From contig JAJHTX010000003.1 in NCBI GenBank assembly GCA_032164295.1, forward strand, positions 3,162,001 to 3,226,000: 64,000 bases of DNA. The letters are read 5' to 3'. A program made the translations under genes and the position numbers. Of this stretch, positions 49,001 through 59,737 are shown one piece after another; position 1 is the first letter of the stretch; each line of letters opens with the position of its first letter. Source of the stretch: Inonotus obliquus (Eukaryota; Basidiomycota; Agaricomycetes; Hymenochaetales; Hymenochaetaceae). The notes beneath the pieces are model-generated. The model was given only the letters and a program-made list of their open reading frames with translations. It searched no databases and was not told the origin of the DNA.

Positions 49001-49953
49001 TGGATACTTGGCGAGACGATATAGGAAGCATGATCAGAATTGGAAGACTTTATGGATCCGGTATGTTCCACTGGGTCATCCTCTGTTGGATCAAACGGTT
49101 TGGGTGGAGGGTGCGGAGTTTGCGTGCCCCTCGAGCCAATAGGTGTTTCTCGTCCCGGAAAGAGGGAGGTCGTGTTACGCTCGCCCATTCCAGTAAGAGC
49201 GGCGAGTTCTGTATAGAAAAGACCAAAAATGCATGTATTCTTAGCTCATACATAGTCAATGAATTCAGCATGTCGCACGCACTATTGCTCTTGCCGGAGT
49301 CACTATCGGACACTTTCATAGGCCGCCTGCAGACACCACATACACCCAGATTTGATTTGCGTGGGAATTGTGCAGCTGATCTACCTTGAGTTGGTGCTGG
49401 CCCATACACTGCTGTGAAACATGCCTGGGCAGGGGTACAGAACCGAACTGTGTGAGTGAGAAAGGAGGGAGGCAAGTAGATACCGTACCTCGTGAAGGGC
49501 ATGACCGCAATCAGGGACGACGTGTGGTTTTTCGCCTGGAAGTCTGAAGCTGAAGCTGAGTGGTTCAAGGCAGACGGGGCATTCCTTCTCGTCTTCGGTG
49601 TCATGACTGGAAACGACAGGCACAGGAGCAGCTACCATGGCTGCGAATGGGTGATTTGAAGTGGGAGTGTCGGGTGGAAGGTTGGCTGAGGGGGTGGAGT
49701 ATGAGGAGCTGAGGGATGTGGCCGAGGCTCTGGCGCGGAGAGATTGCTTGAAGAAGGCAGTCGCACGTCCAGTAAAGGACGCTGGAGAGGGGGGGTGAAG
49801 TGAGTTTTGGATAGACTGAGTAGGATAGAGAGGATGTGGAGGACGGGGAGGACGACGTGGTTTGGGAGAAGAGTTAGAGGAAGATGATGGAGAACGAGTG
49901 CGATGATGATTGTCTGTTAGTGTAGGGTAAGTCCCTGACCCGAGCGAGTTCAT
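46052..49953 (-). CDS. RING-H2/PH/VWA protein, Far1/Ste5-type scaffold
   Basis: Probable scaffold of the pheromone-response MAP-kinase pathway, by architecture. Exons 49953-49489, 49424-49283, 49208-47213, 47160-46299 and 46174-46052 give 1195 residues. In order: a Pro/Ser-rich N-terminus with a basic amphipathic segment (FFKQSLRARASA, about 67-78); a RING-H2 domain with Cys125, Cys128, Cys149, His151, His154, Cys157, Cys184 and Cys187; a Ser-rich linker; a PH-like domain at about 430-555 (YDLLCVRRDALVREFFVYLF, FILIFKDRSSLEAWKANI); another Ser-rich linker; and a VWA-like domain from about 680 (LDLILVVSLP, DRLSFVTFEV, GMLLVSDAADSTRRAQ, IHSFGYG) without a standard DxSxS metal site. Known fungal proteins with RING-PH-VWA order are Far1 and Ste5. 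A ubiquitin ligase with a VWA domain is the alternative. No interaction can be shown from sequence. Confidence 0.85.
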
Positions 49954-50356
49954 ACCCAGATCAGCTCAGCTCAGCCCTGGCCTTTACTTACTATGTACCT
50001 GTTCTCCGGACTCCCTCTCAACAGCGTCCGTATACGAGGATGTCGGACACTGTAGCTGGCGGTGGGCAATGGTCGTTGGGCACGATTAACAACGAGCCCA
50101 CGAAAAAAGGATGTTCATTTCATTATATTCGCGTTCGCGTATTAATTGGACCCGTGGGAATGGACCCTATTTCTATATACTCACAGTTTCATCATCTCAT
50201 TAATTCCCTTTCTCCCACATCTCACCTCGTCTATCAAAACAAGCTCTACAGCTGAGCTATCATCTACTATCAAATTAATGTTTTTTTTCTGTCTATTTTA
50301 TCAACGCTGAATAATCACGTGATGTAAGCAACGCCTTGTATTCGGTTCGGATAACC
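49954..50356. other. Intergenic, no gene seen
   Basis: Promoter side of the scaffold gene. AT-rich, with a T8 run near 50281. Nothing recognised. Confidence 0.5.
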
Positions 50357-50359
50357 TTA

Positions 50360-50551
50360 GGCCCCGCTCGGCTGCACCTGTTAGCTAACGGGGAGCCCCG
50401 TTAACTGACTTGTCACAGGCTGTCACAGGGCTCTTTTGCAGGCAATGCGATCCATCGCGTCACGCTTTTTGTCACTTCCTGTTAGCTAACCTCGCTTAGC
50501 AACTTTCCCATACGCCAAAAAGTTAGCTAACAGGTGCAGCCGAGCGGGGCC
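50360..50551. mobile_element. MITE, 192 bp, PIF/Harbinger-like
   Basis: Non-coding element with perfect 30-bp terminal inverted repeats (50360-50389 and 50522-50551) beginning GGCCCCGCTCGGCTGCACCT. It is flanked by a direct TTA on each side (50357-50359 and 50552-50554), the target-site duplication expected for PIF/Harbinger transposons. The palindrome GTTAGCTAAC at the inner end of each repeat occurs once more inside (50480-50489), and CTGTCACAGG is doubled near 50413-50429. The element is too short to encode a transposase, so it would need one supplied elsewhere in the genome. The perfect repeats suggest recent insertion. Confidence 0.85.
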
Positions 50552-50554
50552 TTA

Positions 50555-51532
50555 TATTTTTCTACTCTTTTCTTTTCAGAATACTTGACAACCGAATCCC
50601 GCGACTGTGGTAAACATATCGTCGGCTTCCTCCAAACCACTCGGATCCGCTTCTGTACGTGTAACCGTTTTTGCTGTCACCCTTGGTACTTTATATTGGC
50701 TGCCCAGCTCACGACAGCGGACTGTGTCATCCCCAACACTTGACATGAGGACCGCGAACGTGTACTATGTAGCGTGCATCCATGCAACCCTGCTTACAGA
50801 AGGCTTCTCAGTCTGATGCCGTTCGGAGTATTCCACGACCTATTCTTCCTTTCGACTTCTAATGCCTACCCGACATCTTAGCCTTCCCAGTTTGAATTGC
50901 ATCAAATGTCTCCTTTCTCTTCAGAGCAGTCTATGACCGTCAGGGGCTGAAAGAATGATCCCGTCTTTGGATTTGTTGCTTGTTGAACGGACACGGACAA
51001 GACATACGATGGACAACGTAGTGTCCCACTCAGACAGACAATTCCGAGCGTATCGCAACTTCATTTGTCGTGACTTGGACAGGCACACGCACACGCGCTA
51101 CTCACACCCCACCCCACGAAAACGGGGACCATGGAGATTATCTCCGCGAAGAGTGCGGGTTTGCGTACTGTGTTGATATCTATTCCTATATCTTTTCACA
51201 GGGCATCAAAACGAACTTGATAGATACAGGATGGAGACACATGATCATGATGCAGGCATCCACCGAAGACATCTTACAACAATGATCGGGTCAATGGTTA
51301 TTTACATTTATATACATACATGGCTCCTCCAATGCCTCGGGATGTGGTTCTCTCTCCTCACCTTACCGTGTGAAGCCCGTCCATTGAGTTACTTGGCATA
51401 TGCGGCAAGGAGAGCTGAAAGTTTATTCCTCGCGACTCCAGAGATTGATCAAAGTCCCAAGCTAAGAGTCAACCTAACAAGACTTAAGACTTTACGACCT
51501 ACAACCCTACACGATACAAGTGGAGCACTACT
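50555..51532. other. Intergenic, no gene seen
   Basis: About 1 kb after the MITE. Short open frames only; a TTATTTACATTTATATACATACATGG stretch near 51297 could hold a TATA element for the small gene at 51533. Confidence 0.4.
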
Positions 51533-51823
51533 ATGTCGCCTTTCGGTTGGTTGACTGTTCTCGTATCAGAATGCGTATCAATTACAGCGGGCATTTCGGT
51601 GACCTGTGAAATGATTCATTCAGAACCCAAACAACACCAAACATACCAGACTATTACCCTCAGACAGATGGATACCGAACTGTCAAAGTTAAGATTGAAT
51701 GGAGAACCGAGTGGTATGTATATATACGTAGAAGGCACGGTGAAAATTTTCATTGCTGATCCCCCCTCAGATGCTCCACTCGACGATACGATCCTTCATC
51801 AAACCGTCTCCCGAAGTCAATAA
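51533..51823 (+). CDS. Small hypothetical protein (77 aa)
   Basis: Exons 51533-51713 and 51771-51823 join in phase (G/GTATGT donor, CCTCAG acceptor) into 77 residues. The N-terminus MSPFGWLTVLVSECVSITAG is hydrophobic and might be a signal peptide or anchor; the rest is hydrophilic (TELSKLRLNGEPSDAPLDD, ending HQTVSRSQ). There is no family match that I recognise. Without splicing the frame is also open to the same stop, giving 96 residues. Confidence 0.35.
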   Translation: MSPFGWLTVLVSECVSITAGISVTCEMIHSEPKQHQTYQTITLRQMDTELSKLRLNGEPSGMYIYVEGTVKIFIADPPSDAPLDDTILHQTVSRSQ

Positions 51824-52523
51824 CTTGGTCCCTATCATCCTCCGTAGTGCGTATAATGAGCAGAGGGATCTTCAACCCTTAGTAGTCTTAGTCCTAAGCT
51901 TGACGAACCAATTATTTTCTTGCAGGATCCTGATTTCGTGAGTATAACCGGCTCTTCTTTCTTATCACACTCGTTCCGTGCCCTTTGATCTCGAGAATCT
52001 CATTTTCAAAGTCCGGTACATTCTTTGTTGGATACAACGCCGATAAAGTGGCCTTCTTGACTATCTCGAATACGTAGAATGTAGTGGCTACGCATGCCGA
52101 TTGTTGTACGCCAGCTGTGACTATGAAGTAGCACTACTAGTCTGAGCGTGATTTCTGCAAAATTATCACCCTTATCAGTTATTATACCAGAGTCGTGCCA
52201 TGCATGTTTCTGTAAACCGATTCTCATGTCAATTCCTGGTATATAAGATAATTCACATAATGTCAACGTCGAAAAAAAACTGTAAACTAATGTTACTATC
52301 ATCTATGGTCGATGCATCCCGTAACTATCCTTTAGAGAATATGAATGGACTATTCCTCCAGGTTCTTCATCCACGGTCGTGCGTCTTCCGAGGACTGGAT
52401 TCTTGCAACACGAAAGCACAGTGTTCCACCGTCTAATCCCCCAGGCAGGTCCTTTGCGTTCGAGGGTGGCCTGGTAATGAGTGGTACATGCGTCTGGATC
52501 CACTCGGGTCGTATCGAGAACGT
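51824..52523. other. Intergenic with open frame downstream of the STAND-like gene
   Basis: A minus-strand open frame from about 52557 to 52303 (VEARTSSTSSVDVLDTTR, GIRRWNTVLSCCKNP) partly overlaps the end of the next gene. It could be a continuation of it in another frame after an unrecognised intron or a frameshift. The rest shows nothing. Confidence 0.35.
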
Positions 52524-53655
52524 CTACGGAAGAAGTAGAACTGGTTCTTGCCTCCACTCGGGAAAAAACTCCGTCTGTCGAAATACGTTAATGCTACGGA
52601 GTTGATGTAGACTATCAACGAACTTTACCGAGGACCGAAGCTCTTTTTGTAGATCTTCGGTGGAGGACTTCAATGATTCCTGAATCAATGATGTTATCTG
52701 TAGGTCACTAATATAAGAAACGCGAAGCACGATGAGTCCAACCACTTTTCGTCACTCACGGTCAGATTTCTCACTGCCTCGTCAATACGGGCGCCAAACG
52801 TAATAATATGGTTATTATCAGACTTGCACGTCACAATCCGTAGGATCTTGCGACCTTTCGAATTACTCCTCTGCTCAACGAACTGGTTGATCCCCCGTAA
52901 GACTCTGGTGTTGTGAGTACCCATGCGAATGAACCAAGAGCATTGTTTACTCACTCCTCAATCTCTGGAAGGTCTGTTTCCAGGCCCGATGCTTGTGTTG
53001 CGAAAGATTGAGCCAGAGCTGTCCTGACCATGCCGAATACGTAGTTGATTTTACGACAAAGTTCGTCCTTCACCCCTTCCCACACGCGAATTTGCTGACG
53101 TCAGGGAATAACATACAGTTATTTGAATTACAAACGTCAATCGCACTCGATATCTGACCTTACCTTAATCCTGTCTAGCAGAACGAGTCCAATATCAACC
53201 AGAGCTTGTATCTGCGTACCGCATCCAGGAACAGCACCTGCGCAGAGGCGAAGCACTTCCGCGCAATTTCTGGTCATAGATAATGCCTTCTCGAAAAAAT
53301 TGTTGCTCGCGTCCACGTCGCCCTTATCGCCACGACGAGGTCGGTGAAGAAGTGACGGGAAAGTAGGAATTCGAGCAAGAGGCCCAAGCTTACGCAACAT
53401 ACGCGACATATTCAGGAGCAAGATACTTGCGACCTGAACGTGGTTGCAAGCATTTATATAGTCTTCGAGGAGAGGCGATGGCCAGATATACCAGGTGTAG
53501 GAGAGCTCGGGGACGTATTCCATATGCGATTGAACCATGATGACGCATCTTGTCGGGTCTGGTGGTCTCAAGCGCCTACGATGTAGATTTGTGGCTTGCT
53601 CCTTCAGTTGGCGCGATGCTACTAGCCTAGGAAATCGGCTGATCAGTGCTCTCAA
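52524..53655 (-). CDS. STAND-type N-terminal domain protein, apparently truncated
   Basis: Four minus-strand exons, 53655-53164, 53094-52955, 52904-52760 and 52697-52524, join in phase into 316 residues. The helical pattern (AVPGCGTQIQALVDIGLVLL, EDLQKELRSSVKFVDSLHQL) resembles the N-terminal helical domain that precedes the NTPase in fungal STAND/NACHT proteins, where a K-F/Y-V-x-S-L motif is followed by a Gly-Thr-Arg stretch and the nucleotide-binding domain. Here the frame stops about 40 residues after KFVDSL and no P-loop is found before or after. It may be a broken gene or a stand-alone domain. The first exon and start are uncertain. Family placement is from pattern memory only. Confidence 0.5.
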
Positions 53656-54451
53656 ACTCGTTTAGCCATGAAGCTTTCGGATTGTACGGATATCGCATCA
53701 GCCATGCTCAAACACGGTTATCAAGGCTATTGCTGTACACAAGCAACGACCTAGAAGGACCCGACTGAAAATCGCGCGGCGAGGTTCGCTCCATGAGAAC
53801 ACCTGCCATATACGGAAATCGGCTGAAGATGCATGATGAATGATGAATGATCTAAATTTGCTTGAGAGCGGGCAAGAATATCGGCGAGAGTGATAGGCAC
53901 AGGAGAGAATTGCTGAAGAGAAAAGGAGCGAAGTGGATGAAAAGACAGGTCCTATCTGGCTTCGAAATGTTGGCAGTATAGATACTTTGAGGTAGCATCA
54001 TGTTTTCACCATCACTGACAAATATACTGAGATGGGCAAGTCGATGCCGATAGTAATCAAGCTCACGATAGTAATATTGTCAGAGCCGACATATGAAGTT
54101 GCGAAAGATCTCGCTTCTTGCTCAAAACCGGGTTCGAGAATGGTGGAGAACCTCTCTAACGAGGTGATAATGTATCCATGGAGGTAGTTCCTTGCGACGA
54201 AGTACATATCATCCCAATGTACTCTTCAAAAGGGTTGTCACCACAATAAATCCAATCTTCGCGAGGCATTTAGCAACAGAGTGGTATGTCGAAATTCTCT
54301 CATCCGGAACAATTGAACACACTTCGACGTTCACAAGTTGAAGAACGGGGCTTTGCTTGTATCTAGAAAGAATAGATACAATTAGTCGCTCATGAAAGAA
54401 TATACAATAAGCGATAGTAAAGTCGTGCGTACGATAATAAATCTAATGATT
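53656..54451. other. Mostly intergenic
   Basis: Promoter side of the STAND-like gene. On the minus strand near 54180-54260 a start-like frame MPREDWIYCGDNPFEEYIG runs into an open frame ending at 53998, but no splice model could be made. Confidence 0.35.
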
Positions 54452-55030
54452 CTAATCACATCTACCATCACTCGGCCCATCCCTCCAACGTCCATCGAGG
54501 CTCTTGATCGAGCAGTCGAACAGAGGCTTCCCGAGTCGCTCGTTCACGATGTTATGCTGCTGGCAGAGCCATCTGCTCAATCCCTCTCGACTGCTCACAT
54601 CTGGCGGCGAGCGTTGAATCTCTTCACCAAAATGCATCGCACACCAGGAGCATGGGAAGAGAGCGGGAAGCGCGAACAAGATACCGAGCATGCGAGTCCG
54701 GTGCGTCGGTCCGGGGTTGTCTGGGTAGTATGCAGCGGTGGTGTGTAGGAACGTCCACGTTGAGCGGCCAAGCTGTTCTTTATCCGGTGGACAATCCGGA
54801 GGAGGTTCTCTGGATTGGGAGAGTGCACTTATTACACCAGCCATAGCAGCTAGGGAGGACTCATGGCTAGATGCTTTGGATGGGGAAGGCAAGGCTGTCT
54901 TTTGCGCCCTCGTCGGGTTCCAGTGGCGGAACGCAGTACAGACCCTGCATGGCTTGCCATCAGCACCGAGTACGACTCCAGGGGGATACTTTCGCGACGG
55001 CTGGGTCTGCTGCGTGTCGGTCACGGTCAT
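54452..55030 (-). CDS. ERV1: FAD-linked sulfhydryl oxidase ERV1
   Basis: Mitochondrial intermembrane-space oxidase that re-oxidises Mia40 and passes electrons to cytochrome c. Single exon, 192 residues from the Met in MTVTDTQQTQ. The shuttle pair is DGKPCRVC near the N-terminus; the FAD domain has DCPPDKEQLGRSTWTFLHT, AAYYPDNPGP, the redox pair FPCSWCAMHFGEEI, and the structural Cys in LCQQHNIVNERLGKPLFDC. It ends WRDGPSDGRCD, as in other fungal Erv1. The frame continues upstream to an ATG at 55132, but the inner Met matches family N-termini better. No intron is needed, unusual in this window. Confidence 0.95.
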   Translation of the reverse strand: MTVTDTQQTQPSRKYPPGVVLGADGKPCRVCTAFRHWNPTRAQKTALPSPSKASSHESSLAAMAGVISALSQSREPPPDCPPDKEQLGRSTWTFLHTTAAYYPDNPGPTHRTRMLGILFALPALFPCSWCAMHFGEEIQRSPPDVSSREGLSRWLCQQHNIVNERLGKPLFDCSIKSLDGRWRDGPSDGRCD

Positions 55031-55089
55031 GGTGGTTATTAAGTGGCAAGTCTGCAGTGGGATGTCACGCTCATCAAGCAGAACGTGAC

Positions 55090-55990
55090 CGCGTGTACTT
55101 AGATTTTCTGAGTTTCGTGAAGCAATTCGCAACTCATTCGAGAACTACCGACACCAGTCCGTCTGCGAGCTTTGGCACATCATTTCGTCCACGCTATCAT
55201 ACTTCGGCAGGACCTGCCTCTGCAAACCTCTCGAAACTACATCTGGTTAAACATTGCCAACAAGATCGATCAACATCATCAGGTGAACCAACGCATTCTT
55301 TGACTTTTGTATTTCCCCCTTCCTTGAGGAAGACTTACAATTCAGAGCGACCATTGTCTGTTTATCTGTTGCTCTGGTATTTCAACAACGGTATGGTCAA
55401 ACCATATGTACAACGAGCTTGAAGACACCGTCTGTCAATAGCGCTGCTGGAAATCTTTATACTCCTACGTAATCATCTGAGAGGAGACTTTTCAGACTCC
55501 GATGTCGGCAGCCGTATGCCATTCTCGACTCGTACTCGTCCGGCTGGTATCGGCTTTCGAAGCAAGGAACAGGTCCAAAGGGCTTGAAACGACCGGAGGT
55601 GCTCCTAAGTACCATCATTCACATTGCGGAGTTCCTTCTCTTTCAGTTGAATGCCGAGTCTCTGAACGGTCTTGTATGGTGTCCATATCTTGCACTTAGT
55701 GTCTTCACTGATTTATCGTCAACCAGAAGCCGAGAAGTTAAAGCACGACAACGCAAAATGGGACCTCCCATTAGGAGCTCACGCCGAAGTCAGATTAGCC
55801 GCAATACTGGCGAAGGCGAATTGCTATGTTCATTACATCGGTTGAAAGCCTTTGCGCACAGGAACAAAACTAACATTAAGCTTGCTGCGAAGGCGGGACA
55901 CACTTGCCTAGCAGACATGTTAATGCTTTGCGATCTTTCCAGAGTGCGAATTCATCGCCAGGCACATGTACATAATGACACAAAATAAGA
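55090..55990 (+). other. Possible degenerate or multi-exon gene, unknown
   Basis: Several plus-strand stretches look coding by composition but do not join well: about 55115-55250 (FREAIRNSFENYRHQSVCEL), about 55300-55470 (FLEEDLQFRATIVCLSVALV), and 55584-55988 (EVLLSTIIHIAEFLLFQLNA, then HRNKTNIKLAAKAGHTCLAD). In-frame stops separate them. It could be a pseudogene or a gene whose introns I could not place. Confidence 0.3.
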
Positions 55991-56111
55991 TACAACAAAA
56001 TTCCCATGTGTGTGTGTGTAAATGAATTTATAACGCGCGTCAGTAATTCTAGTTACAAGTGCGCGACAGAATTCCCATGACGGCGTACAAGGAGCCATGA
56101 AAATCACTCCT

Positions 56112-56472
56112 TCAGCTCCTCCATTCAGTATTAATATTCATGGTCATATGGCTGATGGCTCGGTGTAAGCCTTGTTGGGCAATTTTCAGTAGCTAATGTA
56201 AGCCCCATGCACCTTAATGGAAGCACAGCATTAGAGACGTACTTGTAGCAGCGCAGCAAGATCACTGAAAAAGGCACGATTCCCACCAGATTGGTTGATA
56301 CTTTATGAAAAATAAAGTGGAAGATGTGATGAATAAATTTGAAGCCGAAGTGTATTTGATAAGCATACCTAAGAAGGAGATAGCAGTGGAAGGTGCCGTT
56401 TGCCATCTGTGCCAAGAACGGCTCACTGCCCTGCTCATCGTCTTGCACGAGCAGCAAGTCCGTCCACACCAT
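56112..56472 (-). CDS. Small hypothetical protein (68 aa)
   Basis: Exons 56472-56369, 56264-56243 (22 nt) and 56192-56112 join in phase into 68 residues. It reads MVWTDLLLVQDDEQGSEPFL, then TFHCYLLLSDLAALLQ, then LLKIAQQGLHRAISHM and ends INTEWRS. All splice sites are GT-AG with good context (GTATGC, GTACGT, TTTCAG, ATTAG). Amphipathic helices are likely in the second half. I do not recognise it. It is divergent from the Zds-family gene, with about 200 bases between starts. An upstream minus-strand open stretch (KEIDLLVNLVVFLTILTCC) in the same frame is separated by stops. Confidence 0.45.
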
Positions 56473-56679
56473 TCTCACTCATTATCTCTTCGCTATCACG
56501 TTGGACGACCGAAGCAACATATACAGCAACGACGGAAACGGGGTACAACACGTCAATATCGTCAGGAAGACGACAAGATTGACGAGAAGATCAATTTCTT
56601 TGCGCTGCCCACGCTTACTCACACCGACAGTCGCAAGACAATTTACTCTATTTGATACTCTACACACGAAGTTTCAAGC

Positions 56680-59600
56680 ATGCAGCCCTCGCAAAAGGCA
56701 ATCGAGCGTGAATTTGAGGCACTGCGCGATATCCGTCGGCGGTCATCCTCACAGGGCGGGCCGGGTTCTCTTCTCCTCGATCCGGACCTGCCTGCGGAAC
56801 AGCCAGCGACTGCGCCCCCACCACTCTCGCCTGTAGCTTGGGCTGCAGCGAGCGACACAGCTTCGGCTCAGTCTACCTTACCATCTGGGCGTGAAAGTGA
56901 GGACGGCACGGGTAACTCGGTCCTTGACGACCCGTCTCATCTGTTCTGGGTACCCGCGCACCTTCATCCCGAGCTTGCGCCCAGCGAGTTCCGTGCGTTT
57001 CTCAAAGAGCACGCGCGACATGCACCCGCCGATGGGTCTACTGGTACTAATCTGGGCGCTGCACTCGACCGTGCGGGCTCTGCGTCCTCAGATCTCGGCC
57101 GAAAGCGCTCAATGCTGAGTAGACAATACAAGCCACGCGAGAATGATGGCGTGGAAGAGGAGAAGATTGTTCCTCTCCGGAGAAACAAAAGCACCTTTGG
57201 TCGGGAGGGTCCGCAGCTCACCATTAGTGACTTGCAGAAACTTGAGGAGCTCGCAGATGAGGCATCGAAAAGCGAAGATCCGACGAAGCTGCGCAGAGTA
57301 CTTCGCAGAAGTCTGACCTTGAACGTTGCGCCCTCCTGTAAGTGCTTACCTGCTCCCTCCTGCGTTGAACATGGCCCCTAATGCTCAGCCACTGCACACC
57401 TTGTTAGTCCTAGACCAGATGGATGATGTTCCTGATACCACGGATGACGCCGACGCGCCGATAATAGTACCGCCGCGTAACCAGATACTTCGACGCACAG
57501 CACGTACAAAAATCCGGAAACCTAATTTGTCGGGTGACGGCGGTGGCCATAGGTTCCCGTCAGCTAGACGCAAAGGGCGGGCGAACTCCGTGGATCAGAT
57601 TATAAGCCCGACAGATGGCTCCTCTAGTAGCCATGGACACGGTGAGGTTGAGCCGGCTCCGTCTGTTCCAGCACCGCCCGTGCCAATGCCTCCTATCGTG
57701 ACTCGCAAGCAGACACTTGAGACTGAAGAACAAGACAACAGGCGCTTTACATATACTGATGAAGCATCGATCTTTGATGCTTATGCGGAGAGTCCGGAGG
57801 ATGAAAAATCACCATCCCCTCCACCCTCACAGCCTACAGCGCGCCTTGTTGTTGAACATCCGATCGCTGAGCCTACTCCTACTCCCGCTGCTACTCCAAC
57901 ATCTTCTCGTCCTTCCATGTCCGAACCAATCATCTCCCCTCCCGGGTCCGCAATTCCTCAACCACCAGCTCCTGCCCCCGTTCTTTACCAACCGCAACCA
58001 AAGAGATTATTGCAACCACAGCAACAGCAGGCATCACAACAGCCATCGCGCTCACCTTCTCCAGAGCCTGCAACTTCAGCACATGAGATTCAACGTCCAG
58101 AATCACGCTCTTCGATCAAATCCGATGCACATTCCGTCCATAGTGTGTCCACAGTTGGCGATAAACGAAAGGATAAGGATAAGAAGAGTCTTTGGAGGAA
58201 AGTTGGGGGGAGTAGCGACAAAAGCTCCAAGAAGACCGTTAAGGAAAAGGATAAAGAGAAAGAAAAGGATAAGGAAAGCGGATTCTTTGGTTCTCTCTTC
58301 GGAGGAGGGAAGAAGAAACAGGAAGAAAGCCCACCAAGTACTCTTGGAGGAGGAGCAGGACCAGCGACTGCAGCAGCACTACTCGGTGCCTCCAAATCAA
58401 ACAATAAGGCCTATTCACCTTCAATATCTCCCCAACTTGGCAACCCATACGCGCGATACCCAATACATGTCGAGCGGGCAGTGTATAGGCTTAGTCATAT
58501 CAAGCTGGCAAACCCTCGACGACCGCTGTATGAACAGGTTTTGATCAGTAATCTGATGTTTTGGTACCTTGGAGTCATCAACAAATCAAACCAAGGTCCA
58601 GGTCAAAATCAAAACCAGAGTCAGAGTCAGAACCAAAACCATAGCCAGCAGGCTCAGAATCAGGCCCAAGGGCATGGAGGCGCGCAAGGTACACAGCACC
58701 AGGGCGCTGCGGTGGGACATGATGGAACTCAGAGCATTCATTCAACGGCCACCGAGAAGGGCCAATTGGAGAGGGAACGGGAGGAAAGAGAACGGGAGGA
58801 GCGAGAAAGAGCGGAGAAGGAGAGAGCCGAAGCAGAGAGGCGGGTCGAACATCAGCAACAGCGACGAGAGCCGCGGCGAGGAAGTCTGACGAAGCCTCCC
58901 CCTGCAGGAGGTGCAGGTGGACGTCGTTCGGAAATACCCGTCAAAGGGCCACAGTATCATTTGCAGAGTCAGGTTATAGAACAGGAATACGGTGGTGGAT
59001 CGCCCGGGCCTTCGCCAGTTGCACGGACGGCCTCTGCTCCTCCGCCAGCCATGAATCAACAACAGGGCTACAACCTGAATGGGGGTTACTCTCAGACTCG
59101 GCCGCAGTCAATGCAGCCAACGAAATCGCAACAAGGACAACAGCAAATATACTCGCAACCGAATGGGAATCCGAATTATTACTACGGGCGCTCGGCGAGT
59201 ATAGACTTCACTCCCTCTGGACCGTCTGCGGGTTCCTCAATGACTAACTTACCGCCTGGTGCGATGGCCCCACTCCCTCCTGCGGATCCAACATGGATGG
59301 CATCGGCACAAGTTGTAGGCGGTACATTGCCAACACGAGGGCAACCATCGTCACACGGATACTCTCAGAGCTCCGATTATCCTTATAGTCAGACATCAAC
59401 CCGCACCTCTCGCTCTCCTCCCGGGAACAGCGGTATGAGCTCCTCTTACGATTGGAACCCCAATGGCGAGTTACCAGCAGGTGGCAGAACACCTTCGCGG
59501 TCTCTTTCCGCAAGTGCTGTTGCCCCGGGAGCTCCCCAAAGTCGACAGAATGACCAGTACGCACAGTATGTACAATACGGACAACAACAGGTGATGTCGC

Positions 59601-59737
59601 AAAATGGTGCGAGTGGGCTAAGGAAGAAGCAGGCTAGTGCGAGCGCTGTTGCTCCTGATCGTGATAGACGCCAACAACGGACTAGCGACGATGAGGATGT
59701 CCCATTAGCAATGTGGCAGGCGCAACGTCGCAAATGA
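56680..59737 (+). CDS. Zds1/Zds2 family protein (PP2A-Cdc55 regulator)
   Basis: In yeast Zds proteins bind the Cdc55 form of protein phosphatase 2A and control mitotic entry, exit and polarity. Two exons, 56680-57337 and 57408-59737, give 995 residues. The diagnostic Zds C-terminal motif lies at about 568-611 (YPIHVERAVYRLSHIKLANP, then YEQVLISNLMFWYLGVIN). Near the N-terminus SHLFWVPAHLHPELAPSEFR is also conserved in the family. The rest is disordered: Pro-rich, a KDKEKEKDKESGFFGSLFGG basic patch before the motif, a QNQNQSQSQNQNH stretch, a REREEREREERERAEKER charged helix, and a Ser/Gln-rich tail. The motif is central rather than C-terminal because of the long tail. Confidence 0.93.

Noticed and set aside
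56482..56667. Minus-strand frame KEIDLLVNLVVFLTILTCC as a small membrane protein
   Set aside because: It resembles a short membrane helix, but there is no ATG in good context and stops separate it from the downstream exons. Left as an open question.
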